Assembly: GCF_017744695.1 (NCBI RefSeq)
Contig: NZ_JAGIAS010000007.1
Coordinates: 310,001-374,000 of the forward strand
From: Dyadobacter sp.
Lineage (GTDB): Bacteria; Bacteroidota; Bacteroidia; Cytophagales; Spirosomataceae
DNA length: 64,000 bases
Direction: 5' to 3'
Position numbers and translations under genes: made by a program. The notes below the pieces were generated by a model. It made no database searches, had not been told where the DNA came from, and saw only the letters and a list, made by a program, of their open reading frames with translations. Every line of letters starts with the position of its first letter. Position 1 is the first letter of the stretch. Shown here piece after piece: positions 61,434 through 64,000 of this stretch.

Positions 61434-62372
61434 TTAGTTCAATGCTTGGGCGATGTGCAGGTAAGCTTTGGATTTCACCTGTTTGTAAGCCCAGTCAACC
61501 ATATTTTTGATGGCCAGAGGTGTTGATACCCCGTGCGCGATCATCACATTTCCATTCACCCCGATAATGGGACTGCCTCCGATGGACTCGTAGTTCGTTT
61601 GGTCGATAAAATCGTCCTGGAAACCTCTCTTCTTCGAAATCTCGTACAGAGACTCTCCGAGTTTGAACAAAATATTGCCTGTAAAGCCGTCGGTAACGAT
61701 CACGTCGGCCTTGTTGGTGAAGAGATCTTTCCCTTCAATATTCCCGATAAAATTGATGCGCTTGTTTTGTTTCAGCAGGGGATAGGTGGCCTGCGAAGTG
61801 AGGGAGCCTTTCTGCTCTTCTTCCCCGATATTCATCAACGCAACCCTTGGCTTGTCGATCTGGAAAGTGTGCTGGGCAAAAATCGAACCGATTTCGCCAA
61901 ATTGTGAAAGGACCTCGGGTTTGCAGTCGGCATTGGCACCGATGTCGAGCATGACGGCATATCCTCCTCCTACCTGCGGCACGAGGCCTGCGATGGCGGG
62001 GCGAAGAATACCTTCAATAGCTTTAATGCTGAAAAGGGCGCCCACGTGCATGGCACCTGTGTTTCCTGCACTGCAGAATATATCTACCTCTTTTTCTTTC
62101 AGAAGCTTGAAACCCACACCAATGCTGGAATTGGGTTTTTGAGAAAGGGCTTTGGTAGGATGTTCCCCCATCTCGATTACATCTTCTGCGTGAACGACGT
62201 CAACATTAGTAGGCGTGAAGTTGTGCTGGTTGAATATCTCCCAGATCACGTTCTCACGGCCAATTAAAACGATTCTCGCCTCGGATGGTAGCTCAGAAGA
62301 GGCTTGGATCACCCCTTCAACAATTGCTTGCGGAGCTAAATCTCCCCCCATAGCATCTACCGCAATTTTCAT
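61434..62372 (-). CDS. plsX: Phosphate acyltransferase
   Basis: A 312-residue enzyme that makes acyl-phosphate from acyl-ACP for phospholipid synthesis. The start IAVDAMGGDLAPQAIVEG and the later CSAGNTGA, GANADCKPE, IVTDGFTGN and GVNGNVMIAHG are diagnostic. The conserved order rpmF-plsX-fabH matches many bacteria. Confidence 0.95.
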   Translation of the reverse strand: MKIAVDAMGGDLAPQAIVEGVIQASSELPSEARIVLIGRENVIWEIFNQHNFTPTNVDVVHAEDVIEMGEHPTKALSQKPNSSIGVGFKLLKEKEVDIFCSAGNTGAMHVGALFSIKAIEGILRPAIAGLVPQVGGGYAVMLDIGANADCKPEVLSQFGEIGSIFAQHTFQIDKPRVALMNIGEEEQKGSLTSQATYPLLKQNKRINFIGNIEGKDLFTNKADVIVTDGFTGNILFKLGESLYEISKKRGFQDDFIDQTNYESIGGSPIIGVNGNVMIAHGVSTPLAIKNMVDWAYKQVKSKAYLHIAQALN

Positions 62373-62503
62373 TTACACGCTGTTATTTTGACAAATAAGT
62401 TAGAAACCGAAGGTGTAAATTTAGCAGATGTGCCGCAGTAAAAAAGAATTTCGCAACAACTTTTATAGGGCTGCTGCGAAATTGAATTGCTCATCGACTG
62501 AAA

Positions 62504-62698
62504 CTAAACCGTTTTAGTATAGTTCTCAACTACAACCTTTCCTCTGTAAACCAGGTTGCCTTCGTGTACGTGTGCACGGTGCAATTGGTGGATTTCTCCG
62601 GTTGTAGCATCAGTTCCCAACTGCTTTCCGGTAAGGAAATCGTGCGCTCTGCGTGAATCGCGACGGGTGCTGGAATGTCTCCGCTTAGGATGTGCCAT
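62504..62698 (-). CDS. rpmF: 50S ribosomal protein L32
   Basis: A 64-residue basic ribosomal protein with the L32 N-terminus MAHPKRRHSSTRRDSRRAHD and a later CxxC-free central region (LHRAHVHEGN), a zinc-independent form. Located in the usual place before plsX. Its leader carries two perfect inverted repeats. Confidence 0.95.
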   Translation of the reverse strand: MAHPKRRHSSTRRDSRRAHDFLTGKQLGTDATTGEIHQLHRAHVHEGNLVYRGKVVVENYTKTV

Positions 62699-62739
62699 GA
62701 TATTTTTGGTCTATTGTTTTTACTATTTATAATCTATAT

Positions 62740-62815
62740 CAGTCAGTTTCAACTGACTGTAAAATGATTCTTTTTCATTCTCTCTCAATTCTTTGCAGTT
62801 GATTTTAATCAACTG
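62740..62815. promoter_or_regulatory. Two perfect inverted repeats in the rpmF leader
   Basis: CAGTCAGTT-TC-AACTGACTG (62740-62759) and CAGTTGATT-TT-AATCAACTG (62796-62815) each have 9-bp arms and a 2-nt loop and share the CAGTTGA/AACTG core. Both lie between the DUF177 stop and the rpmF ATG; they may be operators, or RNA hairpins, for L32 or lipid-gene control. Confidence 0.55.
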
Positions 62816-62830
62816 ATCCAAAGAGAAAGC

Positions 62831-63388
62831 TTATTTTTTCAAATTCTTCAATGCTTCCCAGCGAGGGTCGATCTTCTCTTCATCCTGCCCATCTTCCCCT
62901 TCCTCCGTTTCTCCGCCGGAAGTGTACACCAATGTGCCTTCTTCCTCGTCATCCTCCAAATCGAAATCGTCTTCCTCTGTCCGCAGGCTCGGGTGGAGCT
63001 TCTTCACTGGTAACGATAACGCGATGAAATCAAAAATATAACGCGCTACGTTGATCCTGTTGGTGTTACGGCTGATGATCTCGATCTCTTCCGTCAGTTC
63101 TTCATTGTGATCGCCGAACTTTAAAATAATGCGTTCGTCGGAATCAATCGGTTCTTCGAACGTTTCCAGGCTGCGGTCACAAGTCAGGGTTACGCTTCCT
63201 TGCGTGTGAAAACGGAGCTGGATCATCGTCGCCGATTTGCTGAGGATCACGTGCGTTTTGAAGTGCCCGTGCTCGATCAGATCCTGCTCCATTTCTTCAA
63301 AAAAAGCGTCGCCAGACTCCATATCATAGTCATACTGTTTGTCTTCCAAACCGTAAATGTCTATGTTGTATTTACTTAGCTCTTTCAC
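62831..63388 (-). CDS. DUF177 (YceD-family) protein
   Basis: About 185 residues from the GTG at 63388 (VKELSKYNIDIYGLEDKQYDYD); an ATG at 63442 would lie upstream of the promoter and is rejected. YceD-type beta domain with SVTLTCDRSLETFEEPIDSD, then an acidic tail (EEDDFDLEDDEEE). The family commonly sits before rpmF and is linked to 23S rRNA accumulation in some bacteria and plants; the role here is not shown. Confidence 0.88.
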   Translation of the reverse strand: MKELSKYNIDIYGLEDKQYDYDMESGDAFFEEMEQDLIEHGHFKTHVILSKSATMIQLRFHTQGSVTLTCDRSLETFEEPIDSDERIILKFGDHNEELTEEIEIISRNTNRINVARYIFDFIALSLPVKKLHPSLRTEEDDFDLEDDEEEGTLVYTSGGETEEGEDGQDEEKIDPRWEALKNLKK

Positions 63389-63408
63389 TTTTTCTGTCAA
63401 AAGGAGTG

Positions 63409-63416
63409 CAAAGGTA
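63409..63416 (-). promoter_or_regulatory. Bacteroidota -7 element (TACCTTTG) of the DUF177-rpmF operon
   Basis: TACCTTTG on the minus strand matches TAnnTTTG and lies 20 bp before the GTG start of the DUF177 gene, deciding that start. Confidence 0.65.
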
Positions 63417-63487
63417 ATGTGTTTCAGTTTAATAAAAAACATTGGGCCGGAAAATTGTTGCCCGCCTGCCGCTATTCTTTGGTGTTA

Positions 63488-64000
63488 TCAGATTTTCCGC
63501 GCCGGATTCCCGAAATAGGTAGCGCCAGCCGGTACATTCTCCACCACCACCGATCCAGCACCGATCCGCGCATTCTTGCCGACCTGTATACCCGCCACGA
63601 TTACCGCGCCAGAGCCGATGAACACGCCGTCGCCCAACGCCACGCGGTCATTCACGATCGCGCCCGCGCCTATGGTCACGAAGTCGCCTATGATGGCCGA
63701 AGTATCAACGATTGCCCCCGTTTGTACAAGGCAGTGATGACCGACCACCGTGCGTGCGCCGATCGTAGCACGCGCTGCAATGAGGTTACCGTGCCCGATC
63801 GACGCCATACCGGAGATCACGGCGCTGTCATGGATCGCATTCACGGGCATATTCTTGTATTCCTCGTTCAGTGTTTCCACGAGGCGTTCCCGCACCGAGC
63901 GCTCGCCGATCGCGATGAATGCCTCGCATTTGGAGCCTATTATATTAAGGTAGCTCGTATCGTCGGTATTGCCGAGCACGCTCACATCGCCGAACTCTTT
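63488..64000 (-). CDS. NeuD/PglD-type hexapeptide acyltransferase, 5' end outside window
   Basis: The frame stays open to the right edge (the residues before the visible GTG at 63985 read KEFGDVSVLGNTDD, in keeping with the NeuD N-terminal domain), so the start is off the window. The visible part is a left-handed beta-helix of hexapeptide repeats (IGHGNLIAARATIGARTVVG, IGAGAIVNDRVALGDGVFIG, GSVVVENVPAGATYFGNPA). Such enzymes transfer acetyl groups to amino-sugars for surface glycans; the substrate is not known. Confidence 0.85.
   Translation of the reverse strand, partial: KEFGDVSVLGNTDDTSYLNIIGSKCEAFIAIGERSVRERLVETLNEEYKNMPVNAIHDSAVISGMASIGHGNLIAARATIGARTVVGHHCLVQTGAIVDTSAIIGDFVTIGAGAIVNDRVALGDGVFIGSGAVIVAGIQVGKNARIGAGSVVVENVPAGATYFGNPARKI

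Overview
The window looks like chromosome of a member of the phylum Bacteroidota, order Cytophagales, most like Dyadobacter or another Spirosomaceae (inferred from gene content; no 16S or other marker is present). The clues are repeated -7 promoter elements of the form TAnnTTTG, almost no Shine-Dalgarno sequences, a type IX secretion (T9SS) sorting domain, Bacteroidota-type ECF sigma factors, and families common there (DUF5777, DUF6702, DUF3784). I see no tRNA, rRNA, CRISPR array, insertion sequence or phage genes.

Layout. 1-1.8 kb: the 3'-truncated end of a BtuB-like TonB receptor under a well-preserved cobalamin riboswitch. 1.8-9.6 kb: housekeeping and small genes (DMT transporter, VOC protein, thioredoxin-like protein, prfA, aldo/keto reductase, ssb, xylulokinase), plus a hicAB pair whose toxin gene has an in-frame stop. 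9.9-15.4 kb: M28 peptidase, ispE, cytochrome oxidase subunit III, a membrane AraC regulator and an acyltransferase. 15.4-24.8 kb: OmpA/PD40 protein, LOG protein, mpl, a T9SS-secreted glycosidase-like protein, ettA and a DUF349 protein. 24.8-34.2 kb: a hexuronate catabolism locus (LacI regulator, orphan ECF sigma factor, uxuA, uxaC, kdgK, kdgA, uxaB) with a Uma2 and a DUF3784 gene inside it. 34.3-42.7 kb: lon, a DUF6702 protein, rseP, a membrane-anchored MutS-like ATPase and an ABC exporter. 42.9-47.1 kb: an ECF sigma factor overlapping a gene for a protein that seems to run from cytoplasm to outer membrane (N-terminal anti-sigma-like part, one inner-membrane helix, long disordered linker, C-terminal beta-barrel), followed by a Rieske lipoprotein, DUF5777 and YceI operon. 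47.2-57.7 kb: a GH2 beta-galactosidase with a histone-like basic tail, coaX, gamma-glutamylcyclotransferase, an unrecognised protein, an atypical Nramp-like transporter, a Gfo/Idh/MocA oxidoreductase, higBA and a DUF5618 protein. 57.9-64 kb: the fatty-acid/translation cluster DUF177-rpmF-plsX-fabH-efp-accB-accC, with a NeuD-type acyltransferase running off the right edge.

The most interesting parts are the sigma/dual-membrane anti-sigma pair with its candidate ECF promoter; a family of short GTCAGG repeats, twice with a polypurine tract, inside the coding regions of three unrelated genes (about 37.5, 43.8 and 51.7 kb); two structured inverted-repeat elements (26.7-26.9 and 53.57-53.67 kb); and the hicA toxin inactivated by one stop codon beside an intact antitoxin gene.
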